Source: Sphagnum compactum
Lineage: Eukaryota; Bryophyta; Sphagnopsida; Sphagnales
Length of the DNA: 64,000 nt
Direction: 5' to 3'
NCBI GenBank assembly: GCA_965153455.1
Contig: OZ234499.1
Location: forward strand, 17,232,271 to 17,296,270
Shown here: positions 11,001-23,032 of the stretch, piece after piece
How positions within the stretch are numbered: position 1 is the stretch's first letter
Layout: every line of letters begins with the position of its first letter
The notes under the pieces: generated by a model
Databases searched by the model: none
What the model was told of the DNA's origin: nothing
Seen by the model: only the letters and a program-made list of their open reading frames with translations
Position numbers and translations under genes: made by a program

Positions 11001-11820
11001 AGTAACTGGTTTTGTTATTTATTTATGCACCACTGACAAGTTTTAAGGCATTCATAAAACAAATCTAAGCCACATAATGAAATAAATCTTTAAATTGTTT
11101 TGGGATTTTCTTCAGTAAATTAGCACTTCGTAAACTAGCACTTAAATGTTGGAAAAACTATAGACTTGTGCATAAGTGTGATTGTGATCGTTAACACTAA
11201 TAAATGCAATGCTTTGAATTTGTTTAAAATGTGGCCTTAGTAAATTATTACTTACTCATTGCATATCTTCTGCACCTGGACCATGAAAAAGACATTTAAA
11301 TTGCGAGTAGCTTTTAATAAAAATTTAGAGCTTTTAACACATTTTTCTCTGATTTTACTGAGGAGTGCACAAACCCTAACTTTGCACAATTCCAACTTTG
11401 CAACCTCCTCCCTCATATTCAAATAACAGAGGGTTCTTGGACACTTGTGCTGCTTCTTTATTAATTCAAGAAGTCTGTTCTATAACTGAACGAGGTGAAC
11501 AAGGTCCAAAATACAGCAACCTTACATATGTCAACTCTAAAACTTATTACCCAAAGATTTACATGCAAAACAACCTTCTGGTTGGGTTTCGTTGACAAAG
11601 CAGAGTGTAACAGGAGCTTACAACCTTGACTATCTACTTGTTTACATTTGGTGATTGAGAACATTATCCTCTTTCCTAAAATAAGGGAGAAATTTGGCCC
11701 TGATATTTCAAATGAAATATGGTAATGAGTTTAAACTCATGACAACTGCCAGATCACCCATGAAGCTTCTTGCTGTGATTCCTCTCCTTCAAAATGCTGA
11801 TGAAGGGAGAAGCTGGGATA
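11001..11820. other. Intergenic, nothing recognised
   Basis: AT-rich. Only open frames of about 65 codons without motifs. Confidence 0.5.
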
Positions 11821-11824
11821 TTAT

Positions 11825-12070
11825 AACCAGGTTGAACCAGCATCTACATTGGTACCTTCACCTTATTATTGAATGATGCCTCTTAGTGACTATGTTTAAC
11901 CAATTGAGAGGAGGCATCAGTGGACTTTCTGTTACTCCCAATGTGTTCCCATTGAGTTCCCATCAAGTTGCCAAAGTGTCTTCCAAGTTCTCAATGTGTT
12001 CCCCAAGATGCTTCCAATTGCACGGCAGTTTTATCCTATGGTAAAACATGGTACAGTGGACCAACAAACT
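11825..12070 (-). repeat. GAACCAGC-type end next to WGGGAAC-array repeat, copy D
   Basis: At 11830 there is one TIR-like end (GTTGAACCAGCATCTAC, then TTGGTACCTTCACCTT) closely matching the right end of the 4289-4872 element. From 11938 to 12010 the minus strand carries GGGAACACATTGRGAACTTG units like copies A-C. No partner TIR was found, so one element may be truncated by or fused to the other. Confidence 0.45.
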
Positions 12071-13668
12071 AAATTTTTTTTAATTCTATGTGACAGACCC
12101 AGGCAAGGCACAAAACAACAAGCCCAGACAAAGCTCGTTGGGAGGGTGTTTACCATCTCCCCCAAGATATCAATATGGAAAGTAAGACAGGTCATTTGTC
12201 AGGAGCCTTTGTGTTTTACATAGGTGTGACTAAACCAGCCCTGTGGTTAGGATATATAGTACATAAAGACAAAGGTGTAAGGCTATGGACTGTTGCATCA
12301 TATGCACAAACTACCTTATCTTGACTGTGCCCAGGATAAAACCTTAACCTTCAATCCATCCCCACAATGCTCTATGTGAATTGTTTAGCATTGCTTGATT
12401 TCAGAAGATGGTAGTTTTTTGTGACCTGGACATTTTTTTGGTGTGTTGGTTTGCAAAAATGTATCAAGTTGAGTTTGTTCCCCTCCCCCCTCCCTTCATC
12501 AAAGGTTAAAATCTGTACAGTCTATTGGCATGTGTAATGCTCTCAAGGTTCTTCTTTTGCACTCCATTACATTGGCATCTGGATCTTGTGGTGTACATGG
12601 TGTTGGATTCTTTTACTGGGATCTCCATTCTTGGAGCCCATTACCAAGGTTGCCTCACTCAAATCCAGTCTCCCAAAGCAGCTGCTGAATCAACAACCCA
12701 AGTACTTTCATTAAAACCAGATAGCACTTCTGGAAGTACCAAACCAAAAAGAAAATTCAAGGTAACGAGGGAATCAAATACTGAAGTCTAAGACCCTTTG
12801 TCATAGCCACTCTTGCTTTGTTTAATTCCAAAACCAGACCTTTTCGTCAGTTGATTGTTGATGGCTATTCAGTCTTTTGAAAGGCTTTGATTTGTGCACA
12901 CACTCTCGTCCATGTGGCAATGTTAGAGAGTCGACATGCAATATCATCCTCAGATCAGTCCTATCACTATGAATGTTCAGTAATCTGCTTTGCTGATGTC
13001 GGTGGATTGATATAGACTAAAGCATGGGACATTCTAACTTCTTTATGATAGTGTTTTTGAGCAAGTGGTGCACTTGGCAAGGTCAGTATGATTGTAGTAG
13101 GATGCAAGCATTGTAGCTAGATCTATGCTCCAGGGAGGTTGGACCTTTACTGAGTGTTGTTGGTTCACTTCTACAGCAATAGAAATAATAGCAAAATTCT
13201 ATATGACCTAAAATTGTTTCCAAACTTGTTGTCAATTGTGGGATGTTGCTGTCGTATGTTCCTTCCTGGTACCATCTTCTTCTAATTCTAGGACTAGACA
13301 ATTGTGGGGTGCAAGTGAGGTGCCTAGTGCCTACCTCTACAGGACACCCGACATTTCCAATGCTTCCAAACATGTCTCTGAAAAATGTATCAGCAATGCT
13401 CACTGTGTTTGTTTCAGCACTTCAAGCTCTCAAGGTGTGTACATTGTTAACCAGGTGAATAATTTGTGGCTGTGGGGTTGGTTGCCATATTGATTTTTCT
13501 TGTAACAGTTTGTTCCAGACCTATACAATCAGTCACATGCTCCTTTTTTACATTCTGCATTTGTTTGCTGCCTGCATATAACAGTAGGAATTTATTCCAA
13601 TACTTGACTATGCAATCAGGTGATTCCTTACATTTGCATGAATTCCGATTCATGATGGTCATAGGTTA
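12071..13668. other. Intergenic; one C-rich tract
   Basis: No recognised gene. 12480-12498 is a C-rich tract (CCCCTCCCCCCTCCC) that could form an i-motif or, on the other strand, a G-quadruplex. Overlapping open frames at 13083-13493 on both strands show no family motif. Confidence 0.4.
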
Positions 13669-14140
13669 ATGATGATGTATGACATGCACATGCACTTAGA
13701 TTCCTTCAATATAACAACTAATGATGGTTCAAAATATATATCATCAACTTTTAATATTAATACACGAAAAATTATACATATTGTATGTGTGTATAAAGCT
13801 CATTCATGTTCAATTTTTACATTCCTAAACAATTTTCAAACTATAAGTCAGCAATGTCTTGAACATTGTCCAATCATCATTATGGGAGATTTTAATGTTG
13901 GCATTCTAAAAGACAATAACCAAGCAAAAAATAAACAAGAACTATTATATTTCATGAATAAATTCCAATTTAGATCACAATTTAGTGAAACCATCACAAA
14001 AACTGAATCTCAATTAAACCATATATGGGCAAATGTCCTTGGAAATGAATGCAAATATGGTGTAACAAAAGCCTATTGATCAAATTTTCACAAACTGATT
14101 TATATTACATTGAAATTACCAAACACACTTCCAATGTATA
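13669..14140 (+). pseudogene. Endonuclease/exonuclease/phosphatase (EEP) domain relic, probably transposon-derived
   Basis: A 136-codon frame has the EEP hallmark IIIMGDFNV (residues about 69-77) followed by SQFSET and SQLNHIWAN. In active enzymes of this superfamily the last motif is SxLDHIW, with a catalytic Asp; here it is Asn. A TGA follows AY at the frame end, and reading through it continues with KLPNTLPMYN in the same frame to about 14138, so the stop is probably a lesion. Such domains occur in LINE ORF2 and in Helentron-type Helitrons. No reverse transcriptase or helicase is next to it, so the source is undecided. The 5' part is missing or unrecognisable. Confidence 0.6.
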
Positions 14141-15040
14141 ACCAAAAAAACCATTAATGTTTTCATTTATTTAAAATGTAGCGTTTGTGAAAATATGCAT
14201 ATAAATGTTGCATTTTGACCTAATTAATTACCCCCAAAATGTTGGCACCTTGTGGTTTGAGTTTGCAATTTTACATTTTTTTCGTGGACCATGTGCAAAA
14301 AAAAATCATAAATATCAATAACAAACCAAAAACTTTGAACAATTTTCTTATCCACACGTACACCCATCAAACATCATAACAAAACACCTTTCATGGAAAA
14401 CTAAAACCCAATGCGACAAAAACAAATATAAAAATTATCAAATTATCAAATTTCAAAAGATATTATATGCATTCAATATTGATGTTTGGTTCAAACATCA
14501 AAATATCTCATGCACAAAATTGTTTACATTATTCAATATAATTATTTAAACAACTTTATATTCATTTGTATGGTTAAAAAATAATAATGAAACAATGTTT
14601 TCAATTTCTAAATATTTACAATGAATTCTAAAATGATCAGAAAACTCTATTTATTAATACAAATGTGAAAAAAAAATTCATGATCTTTCATAAAGCCAAC
14701 AAACTTTCATCCAATATAACCTGAGTTCATAATATAACATTAAATGTAATACCTTATTTTCAAAATAAAACCTCTCACCGCAAAGCCACTTGTTTAGACT
14801 TCAATCCCTTTTTTTTTCCTTCTCTTGTTCCCTTGCTGGGTGTTTTTCCTTTATTTAGTTAACTATTTATTTATAACTCTCCTTGATTTCAAAACCCTAA
14901 CTAGTGATTAACTTGCTGAGACTCTATTCCCTTTTTTTTACCTTTGCATCATCTTTAGGTTTGGGGAATGTATATAAATAAAGTCATATTAGTGTTTTTT
15001 CTTAAATTGAAAAATAAAATAAAAGAAGGGGTATATAAGA
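14141..15040. other. AT-rich intergenic, nothing recognised
   Basis: Very AT-rich, no open frame of note, no repeat pattern beyond homopolymer A/T. Confidence 0.5.
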
Positions 15041-15043
15041 TCC

Positions 15044-15065
15044 CCTGCCCCCCCCCCCCCCCCTT
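15044..15065. repeat. Homopolymer C run left of the minisatellite
   Basis: A run of about 18 C preceded by CCCCTG and followed by TTCCCC. A similar run (17149-17166) ends the array on the other side. Confidence 0.8.
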
Positions 15066-15402
15066 CCCCAAAAGTTCGTATGAGGGTATTTAAGGTCCCC
15101 GGCTTGATCCCTTTGGCCTATGTGCTAATGAACTTATTGTTGTTTTGCTTTTGTTCTTTTTTGGTTGTTTTTTTCCTGTTTCTGAAATCAGTGCAGGCAT
15201 CAAATCTTCAAAGCCTCAGATTGCAAGGCCCATGTGGCCCCCACCCAACCCCCACCCCATTCTCACCTTTTCTCATTCCATCAAAGAAGAAAAACCTGTG
15301 CATATTGCAAGCAAATGGATGAAAGACGTTTCACATTCCAAGAGACAAAGAATTAAAAATGATCACAATATGCTTTCATTCACAACTTCATTTCTTCATT
15401 CC

Positions 15403-17148
15403 AAGAGTCAACTACCAATCAAACTCCACAAAACTTACCCCTCACAATTTGATCATGAAGAATCACTGTTGTTGTTGTTGTTGTTCGGTAAGAAATACAA
15501 ACTAACCGGACATAATATTTTCACCGTTTTTTTTTTCCTTTACATGCACACAACACCAACCAACAACTATATACGTTTTTACATAGACAAAATTTACCAA
15601 CCATCACCTACTTACATTATTACTTACGCAAAGAAAGAATACCAATCGAATACATTTTTACATACTCAAAGAAACAATACCAATAAGAGTCAACTAACAA
15701 CAATCAAACCCCACCAAACTTACCCCTCACATTTTATTATGAAGAATCATTTCTTCTTGGTTCGCCACAAATACAAACTAGCCGGACATAAAATTGTCAT
15801 GTTTTTTTTCTTTATATGCACACAACACAACACCAACCACCAACAATATACATTTTTACATATGCAAAGAAACAATACCAACCAAACCCTACTTACATTT
15901 TTGCATACGCAAAGGAACAATACCAACCGATCCCTACTTACATTTTTTACATATGCAAAAAAACAATACCAACCCAACCCCCTACTTACATTTTTGCATA
16001 CGCAAAGAAACAACACCAACCGATAACTATATACGTTTTTACATATGCAAAGAAACAATACCAACCAATCCCTACTTACATTTTTACTTACGCAAAGAAA
16101 GAATACCACTTGAATACATTTTTACATATGCAAAGAAACAATACCAACCGACCCCTACTTACATTTTTATGTACGCAAAGAAACAATACCAATAAGAGTC
16201 AACTAACAATCAAACCCAACAAAACTTACCCCTCACATTTTAAGTATGAAGAATCACTTCTTCTTGTTTGGAAACAAATACAAACTAACCGGACATAAAA
16301 TTCTCACCTTTTTTTTTTCTTTATATGCACACAACACAACACCAACCAACAACTATATACGTTTTTACATATGCAAAGAAACAATACCAACCGAACCCTA
16401 TTCACATTTTTGCATACACAAAGAAACAATACCAACCGATCCCTACTTACATTTTCACATATGCAAAGAAACAATACCAACCTAACACTACTTAAATTTT
16501 TGCATACGCAAAGAAACAATACCAACCGATCCCTACTTACATTTTTGCATGTGCAAAAAAACAATACCAACCAATCCCTACTTATATTTTTGCATATGCA
16601 AAGAAACAATACCAACCGATCCCTACTTACAATTTTGCATGTGCAAAAAAAATATACCAACAAGAGTCAACTAACACTAAAATCCCACCCCTCACATTTT
16701 AGCATGAAGAATCAATCACTCTTCTTGCTTGGTCACATATACAATCTAACCGGACATAAAATTTTCACCTTTTTATTTATTTATATGCACACAAAACCCA
16801 CCAACAACTATATACGTTTTTACATATGCAAAGAAACAACGCTAATTGGTCCCTACTTACATTTTTGCATATGCAAAGAAACAATAATACCAACCGATCC
16901 CTACTTACATTTTTACATACGCAAAGAAACAATACCAACCGATCCCTACTTACATTTTTACATACGCACAGAAACAATACCAACTGATCCCTTCTTACAA
17001 TTTTACATATGCAAAGAAACAATACCAACCGATCCCTTCTTACAATTTTACATATGCAAAGAAACAATACCAACCAACCCCAACTTACATTTCTACATGC
17101 GTAAACCAAAAAAAAAACAATCCCCAAAGAGTCAACCAACAATCAACA
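15403..17148. repeat. Nested (higher-order) minisatellite, ~24 x 45 bp in 4-5 blocks
   Basis: The basic unit is 45 bp, with cores GCAAAGAAACAATACCAAC and CCCTACTTACATTTTT. About 24 copies are grouped in blocks, each preceded by the same ~170-bp leader: AAGAGTCAACTAAC, CTTACCCCTCACA, GAAGAATCA, CAAACTAACCGGACATAA, a T-run, then CAACTATATACG. Leaders begin near 15403, 15685, 16194 and 16662, and a partial one near 17126, giving blocks of about 282, 509, 468 and 464 bp. Because 45 is divisible by 3, several frames stay open for up to about 290 codons on both strands, with 15-residue repeats such as LLTFLHTQRNNTNRS. I regard these as by-products of the repeat, not genes. Confidence 0.92.
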
Positions 17149-17166
17149 CCCCCTCCCCCCCCCCCC
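17149..17166. repeat. C-rich run right of the minisatellite
   Basis: CCCCCTCCCCCCCCCCCC-type tract that closes the array and mirrors the run at 15044. Confidence 0.75.
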
Positions 17167-17535
17167 AAACAAAACACCAAGTTTTTATTTTATTCTTACA
17201 TTATTTTATGCACCTTTTTTGATGTTGGGTGTAACGCACTTTATGAAGGTACTTAACTGTAGTAGGGTAAGTTCAACATTTCACTGTATCCAATCATTGT
17301 GTTTGTTTGAAGATTCCATGCAGCGGTTTTCTTTTGGTGCCAAATTTCGCACTCGTTGCAAATTTCAGGAGCCTCTTAACACACGTGCAAAGGGCAAACT
17401 GAAAATTTTTGTAAAGTTTTCGCCAAAAGCGCAGCAGGCCTATTGTAATGAAGTTGAGAGATTTAGACAAAAGTTTACAGCGGCAGGTCGGCAGACTGTA
17501 GTAGGATTCTGAAAGAAATTTACTTCCCTATCTGA

Positions 17536-17985
17536 CTTGTAGCCAAACTTGGCTAAATCCTCCTGTGGATGATAGCAAATGTGGCAACATCACAAAATTG
17601 GAAAAAAACCCACTGGATCCATGCCAGGGTTTTTTTCAAATTTTTTTCTGAACCATTAGCAAAATTTGTCTGAATTAACACTAGAAAAATATCACAATTT
17701 TTTGTTGAGAACACTACAAAATTTGTCAAAAAAACACACTGTTCTAGGCTGTGAACTTTGCATTTTTTTTGTTCTGAAAAGTTAGGTTTTCACACAGACA
17801 AAGTACTTTTGTGAAAAATGGACCCTACTTTGCCAGATTTCAAGAATTTTAATAAAATTCAGCAGTTTTTCACAGCAGGTATCCAAACATATAAAAGAAT
17901 TACGAAAGTTTTCTACTTTCAGGTCTGGTCCATAGCCAAATTTGGCTAAACATTTTTGTGGACAATTGACAATCTGGCTACTTAA
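17536..17985 (+). repeat. Two copies of a repeat with palindrome TAGCCAAATTTGGCTA
   Basis: Copies near 17536 and 17930 share CTGACTTG/CTGGTCCA, then TAGCCAAAYTTGGCTAAA, then TTGTGGA (or CTGTGGA), then a run of A before CCCMCT. Related copies occur at 48800, 63380 and 63805, all in the same orientation. The element's limits are unclear. Confidence 0.55.
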
Positions 17986-18568
17986 AAAATTTGAGGAAAA
18001 AAACCCCTCATTCAATGTCGAAAATGAAACATTCCAAAATATTCTGAAAAATTCTTTTTTCCTTCACCAAATTTTGTTCTTCAAAAATAATTATTTTTTT
18101 GAAAATGAACATTTCTTAAAATAATATAATTAATGTCCAAGCTGCCAAAGTAGTATGGTATTGCAGTTACCATAAAGAGAGAAATAGTTTAGCTTCACTA
18201 ATGTAAGATTGTCTTGGGATTGTGTGAACTCTCCGTAAACAGGAATATTGGAATTAGGAGGTCACAAAAGATAAACAAGCAGGTCAAGGTGAAATGGCTT
18301 TGCCCATTATGTGTTTATACACATAGAAATAAAGAGGGAGTTGTTTAGGTTATCAGAAACACTTGATCCAGTGCCAATTATTTGGAAGCACTTGTTTAAT
18401 TGTCAATTATTTTGAGCTGCCATTGATCATGTGCTAATGGTTGGGAATTATTCATGTGGATTAACTAAAAAAATTATCACTAAATAGTTCCATCAGTTAC
18501 TACATTACTTACCACTTATTATTATTGGTGAAGGTTTTTTTTTAAGAATTTAAAATTAATTTTTATTT
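17986..18568. other. AT-rich intergenic, nothing recognised
   Basis: No gene or repeat that I can support. Confidence 0.5.
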
Positions 18569-18598
18569 GGGTTGGGGGGGCGGGGAGGGGGGTGGGGT
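18569..18598 (+). other. G-quadruplex candidate
   Basis: GGGTTGGGGGGGCGGGGAGG continuing into GGGGTGGGG gives at least five G-runs of three or more with 1-2 base loops, inside otherwise AT-rich DNA. No gene is close. Confidence 0.65.
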
Positions 18599-21500
18599 TT
18601 GTATATGCTAGTGTTAGGTGAGTCCAAGTTGCCAAGATATTATCATAGTACTTGAATGGATTTGACACATAAGTGCAAAATTATTTATTTATTTATAATT
18701 GTTTTTGGAGAAATCATAATTTATTTTCCAATGTCTTTGGCATGCATTATAATATTATTAAACTTTTAGCACAAATGAATGCACACAAATATATTTTCAT
18801 CCATTGTGACTTTTAGGTTCAATTCGTCATCTATACAACTTAATTCTACATTATTAATGACAACGATGAGAAAGTTTAAGAAAAAACTCATCAATTGTGG
18901 ACCTTGATTTTCACATGCACAAGAGGATGTGCATAGACAACACAACCAAATGAGCATAATTAAGAGTAGGGTTTCAACTCAAATATTTAAAGAATAGGAG
19001 GTCCAACACTTATCTTAGTCTTAACACGTCTTTAATAGTTAAGAAATAGAACCATGATTGTTTTACAATTTCTTTCATTCAAAGGAGCAACAAAAAACAA
19101 GGTAACACTTGCAAGCCTTTCTATTTCTCAAGGCGAGAATTTGTCAACTTGGCGACCATTTTAACCAAGTTGAGAAAGCTTGCATGCAACACAATAGAAA
19201 CAATTCATATGAAATTTTTTAGACTATGTTCTATGTGAAATCACAAAACTTCCTTTGTGGAGGAAACAACAAGCCAATTAGCCAACTTTTGCTATGACAA
19301 TCCTTTGGAAGCTTCACGAGACATGGCATGATGATGTAAAGCAAATTGACTAACATAGAAAAAATTTGTAAATTGAGTTTAAAATAATATATAGTAGACA
19401 CGCCATAGTTGAAATCCTCATCACTTACAAAAACTTAGCACAAAATAACTACCTTGCTTCAACATAGCCAAAAGATAGGCTACTCACACAAGTTGAATTA
19501 CAACTAGCTTGGATAAAGCATGCAAGTCCAAAATGTGGAATGGTCTTTCCCATTGTGTGCATAACAAGTATACACTGACATTCTATGCCTAATGAATCAT
19601 GTGAACAATCCCTCAAAACCATCAGAAAGGCCAAAATTCAGTTACTGCTAGGATCAATTGCTTCATCTAAACCATGATTGTTGCTTGAAGTAGGTGTAGC
19701 ACAAGTCACCATTTGTGCCAATGTGCAGCAAGGGTGCCTTGGTGTAGTGCACAAAAAGTGCGTTGTAGAATTTGATTAAATATCACTTGTCTCCTATCCT
19801 CTTGCCTTCTATAAACTGGAACAAGGGTGAAAACGCAATGAACTAACAAAGAGGAAAAGTATGAACTGAAAATTCCATGCAAAACACTGAAGCTCATGGC
19901 ACCAAAGAATTATACCTTCCAGCATTGGTTCATATTTTGTGACATAAGGTGTGAAGTAGAAGATACCCCAGTGCAATGACAAGTTCAAGTCCATGAAGAC
20001 ATTGCAAGATACATGAAACTTGCATTGTAACTACATCTGATAGAGATCGATAATGTCAGAACCTAATTGTTTGCAAGATTAAAAAGAACAGTACTAATTT
20101 CTTTGACCTTAGATCAGGAAAGAGAATTGGGTGATGAATCAACAAAAAATTACATGAAAACTACAAGAAGGATGTGTATATCATAACAATGATGTGCAAA
20201 TGGGGAGGTGCCATGTGACAAGACTGGATGGTTCTAGGTCCTCTCAGAAGGACTAGAACCATGCAAGATGATCTTTGACATGATACTGATAGGGGGAAAT
20301 GAGTGCTTTGATGCACCTTGCACAGTTTAGGGACAACAACCTTGGCACAACAAGTTTGTTTGTTGCCTGGCCAACTTTGATAAAATTAAAGAAGGTCCTA
20401 AATTGAGAAAAAAGGTTTCAGAGCTGCTCAACTCACTAAAGCACCAGCTCTTCACCATGTCAAGGTCACCGAATTGCAGAAAAGAGCAACCCAATAGAAA
20501 CCCAATGATGTAATAATTTCCATATCCTAGCTCATAACATAGAAAAATTCACTGGTGACTTTAACAATCTTTAGCACACATGTTCATTAGCAAAGAGCAT
20601 CATGCATCAAATCCAAACCTAAAGGTCCATGGTAATAACAATCAGATGTTTAGTGCTCATCATTCAAGTAGGCATACATAGTGCACAATGTCTACAGAAG
20701 AGTGGGGTGCAAAAAGAGGGCTACACACCATAGTACCAAAGCACACAGAAGTAATGTTACTAACATATTCCATGTAAAGTGTTTGTGTACAAGTTGGGGG
20801 AACTTCGCACACACTCCATCAAAAACCATCTAACTTGTGCATGCGTAATAGCCAATGTGCTTTCCTCTCAAGTTTTATTCACATTATTAGCCTGCATAAA
20901 CCAAAATCTGTGAGGGACATGAGATAATTTGGGACAAAATGTGCAGAAAATAAGTCCACAAATAGGTTTTCAAAGGTAGTATGAGTTAACTAACATGTAT
21001 GCTAGCAACCTTTGGAATCAATACCCCATGAGCTATCCAAAAAGCATTTCATCGATTGATTCAAGGCCCCATTTAAATGTCTCTCAACCCTCAAGTCATA
21101 GGCCCTCAAGCCTTCATGTCCCAGGCCCTATGTCTTTGATTTGTACAAGCTTCAAGTCATAGGATTTGAAGTCCTCATTTCCTAGGATGTCAAGTACTAT
21201 GGTATGAAGGCCAATGTCCCCAGGCCCAGGCCTTGCCACTTACAAGACATTAAGGTTTGCGGTGGCAGATTATGTTAATTTCTTGACCACAGTATATGAC
21301 AATCTTCCAATGACAAACATACACTCATATCGTAAAGCACTCGATGAAAATTCATAGTGTATGTTGAGGGCACCTTATACCCATGAATTTCCCTCCTATA
21401 AATTGGGCGGGATATTATGCCTCCTCCTCAAGGGTGGGAGGGAAATAAGGCCTTTATAGGTGTAAGAACCCTCCCATTATTGAGGAGTAGGTTTAAGAAC

Positions 21501-22625
21501 CCTTCAATTTACACATATCATGATCTACATAGGTTTGGTTCATGATCAATTTTGCCTTGTGCTTTACAATAGGTAAAGCCCACGGGTGAGCAACATTGCC
21601 AAAATGTGGGGGGCCAGACTCAGCTATCACCTCGTCCTAAGCCCCTTGTTTTGAGAATGCCCCCACCCTAGGGCTTTACCCTACACATAAATAGTAACCA
21701 AAATCTATGTTGAAAATGAATTCCGGAAGAATTGTTGAATCTACCAGCCCAGACCTTAATGTAATGGAATGGTCTCGGCCTTGCTCGATATGTAAGGTGC
21801 ATCACTAAGCTCGTCCTAACAGCATCTTTCCATAGTGCATTCCATATTGCTTAAAGAAGTTCTATGTCTTGGGGTTCAACCCTAAAAAAATATTAAGAAG
21901 GCTAGGACATATGAAACCAATCTGGCCCATCTTGTATTCCTAGGTTGAATCTCTGACACTGATGGACTCTAGGAATGCGCCAAGTATTTCCTAAGTTGGC
22001 AATGGATATCCATGGCATCTTCACCATAAGGGCCCACACAAGGTGGAGTCAAGTGCAGGCCTGATTTGGGTAAAGCATATGGCCGAAGGCTCTATCAAGT
22101 GTAAAGCATTGGGAAGATTTTTATTTAATTTTTTCCCATGATACCCTTGGAGGTGTTTTGTTTGTTGGGTATCATGGGAAAAAATGAAAAATGGAAGTGA
22201 GAATTTCGAAAAAAAAAAAAACACCCAAAAGAGCAAGTATTATATTTTTTAAATGCTCCACCCTTTGGAAATGAAAACATTTGTGTAATAAGGTGCCCTC
22301 CAATTACACTACAAAAATCCACGGAATGTTTTATGTTACAGAAAATAGCCAAGGTGTGCAAGCACTGAAGCAATTTCTAACAATCAAAATGGCCTTACTT
22401 GAGGCCCAATTATCAGAGGTAACCAACATCCTTAATGTCCATAACTTGCTCAAACAAGGTGATGCAAATGAATTTTCATCCACAGACAGGATTGTGGATC
22501 ATTTTTCATCCACATGCAAAACAAGCCACAGGCAGCTTAATATGTGTTATAAATGGGGCATGAATGTCCAATTACAAAGAGACATGTGAGCAAGCCAGCC
22601 CCTAAAGATGGTTATGCACCAGAGA
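18599..22625. other. Long gene-free stretch
   Basis: Scattered open frames under 85 codons, plus one of 102 codons at 22281-22589 (+), Leu/Gln-rich and without a recognisable family. I do not support any of them as genes. No RNA gene was seen. Confidence 0.45.
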
Positions 22626-23032
22626 ACATGACTTTGACAGGATGCTCAATGCTCATGTTCTCTGATACAAAGAAATTACAAACATGGCTTTGACAGCATG
22701 CTCAATGCTCATGTTCTTAATACAAAGAAATTACAAACATAGCTTTGACAGCATGCTCAATGCTCAAGTTCTCTAATACAAAAGAAATTACAAACATGAC
22801 TTTGACAGCATGCTCAATGCTCATGTTCTTAATACAAAGAAATTACAAACATAGCTTTGACAGCATGCTCAATGCTCAAGTTCTCTAATACAAAAGAAAT
22901 TACAAACATGACTTTGTGAGCACGCTCAATGCTCATGTTCTCTAATACAAAGAAATTACAAACATGGCTTTGACAGCCTGCTCAATGCTCATGTTCTCTA
23001 ATACAAACATGAGTTTGACAGTATGGTCATGG
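22626..23032. repeat. Tandem array, ~8 x 56-59 bp
   Basis: Unit core TTTGACAGCATGCTCAATGC, then CATGTTCTCTAATACAAAGA, then AATTACAAACATG. Copies alternate between two variants (TGTTCTTAATAC and AGTTCTCTAATACAAAAG), so part of the array has spread as dimers of about 116 bp. The last copies are truncated. Confidence 0.88.

Noticed and set aside
13083-13493. Opposing ~106- and 85-codon frames
   Set aside because: No motif; antiparallel overlap suggests chance.
15145-17222. Open frames of up to 293 codons encoding 15-residue repeats (plus and minus strands)
   Set aside because: They exist in several frames at once because the DNA repeat is 45 bp, are of low complexity, and have no family motif or sensible start context.
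22626-23032. CRISPR-like direct repeats
   Set aside because: Units are contiguous with no unique spacers and the genome is a plant's; it is a minisatellite. The same applies to the arrays at 15.4 and 49.6 kb.
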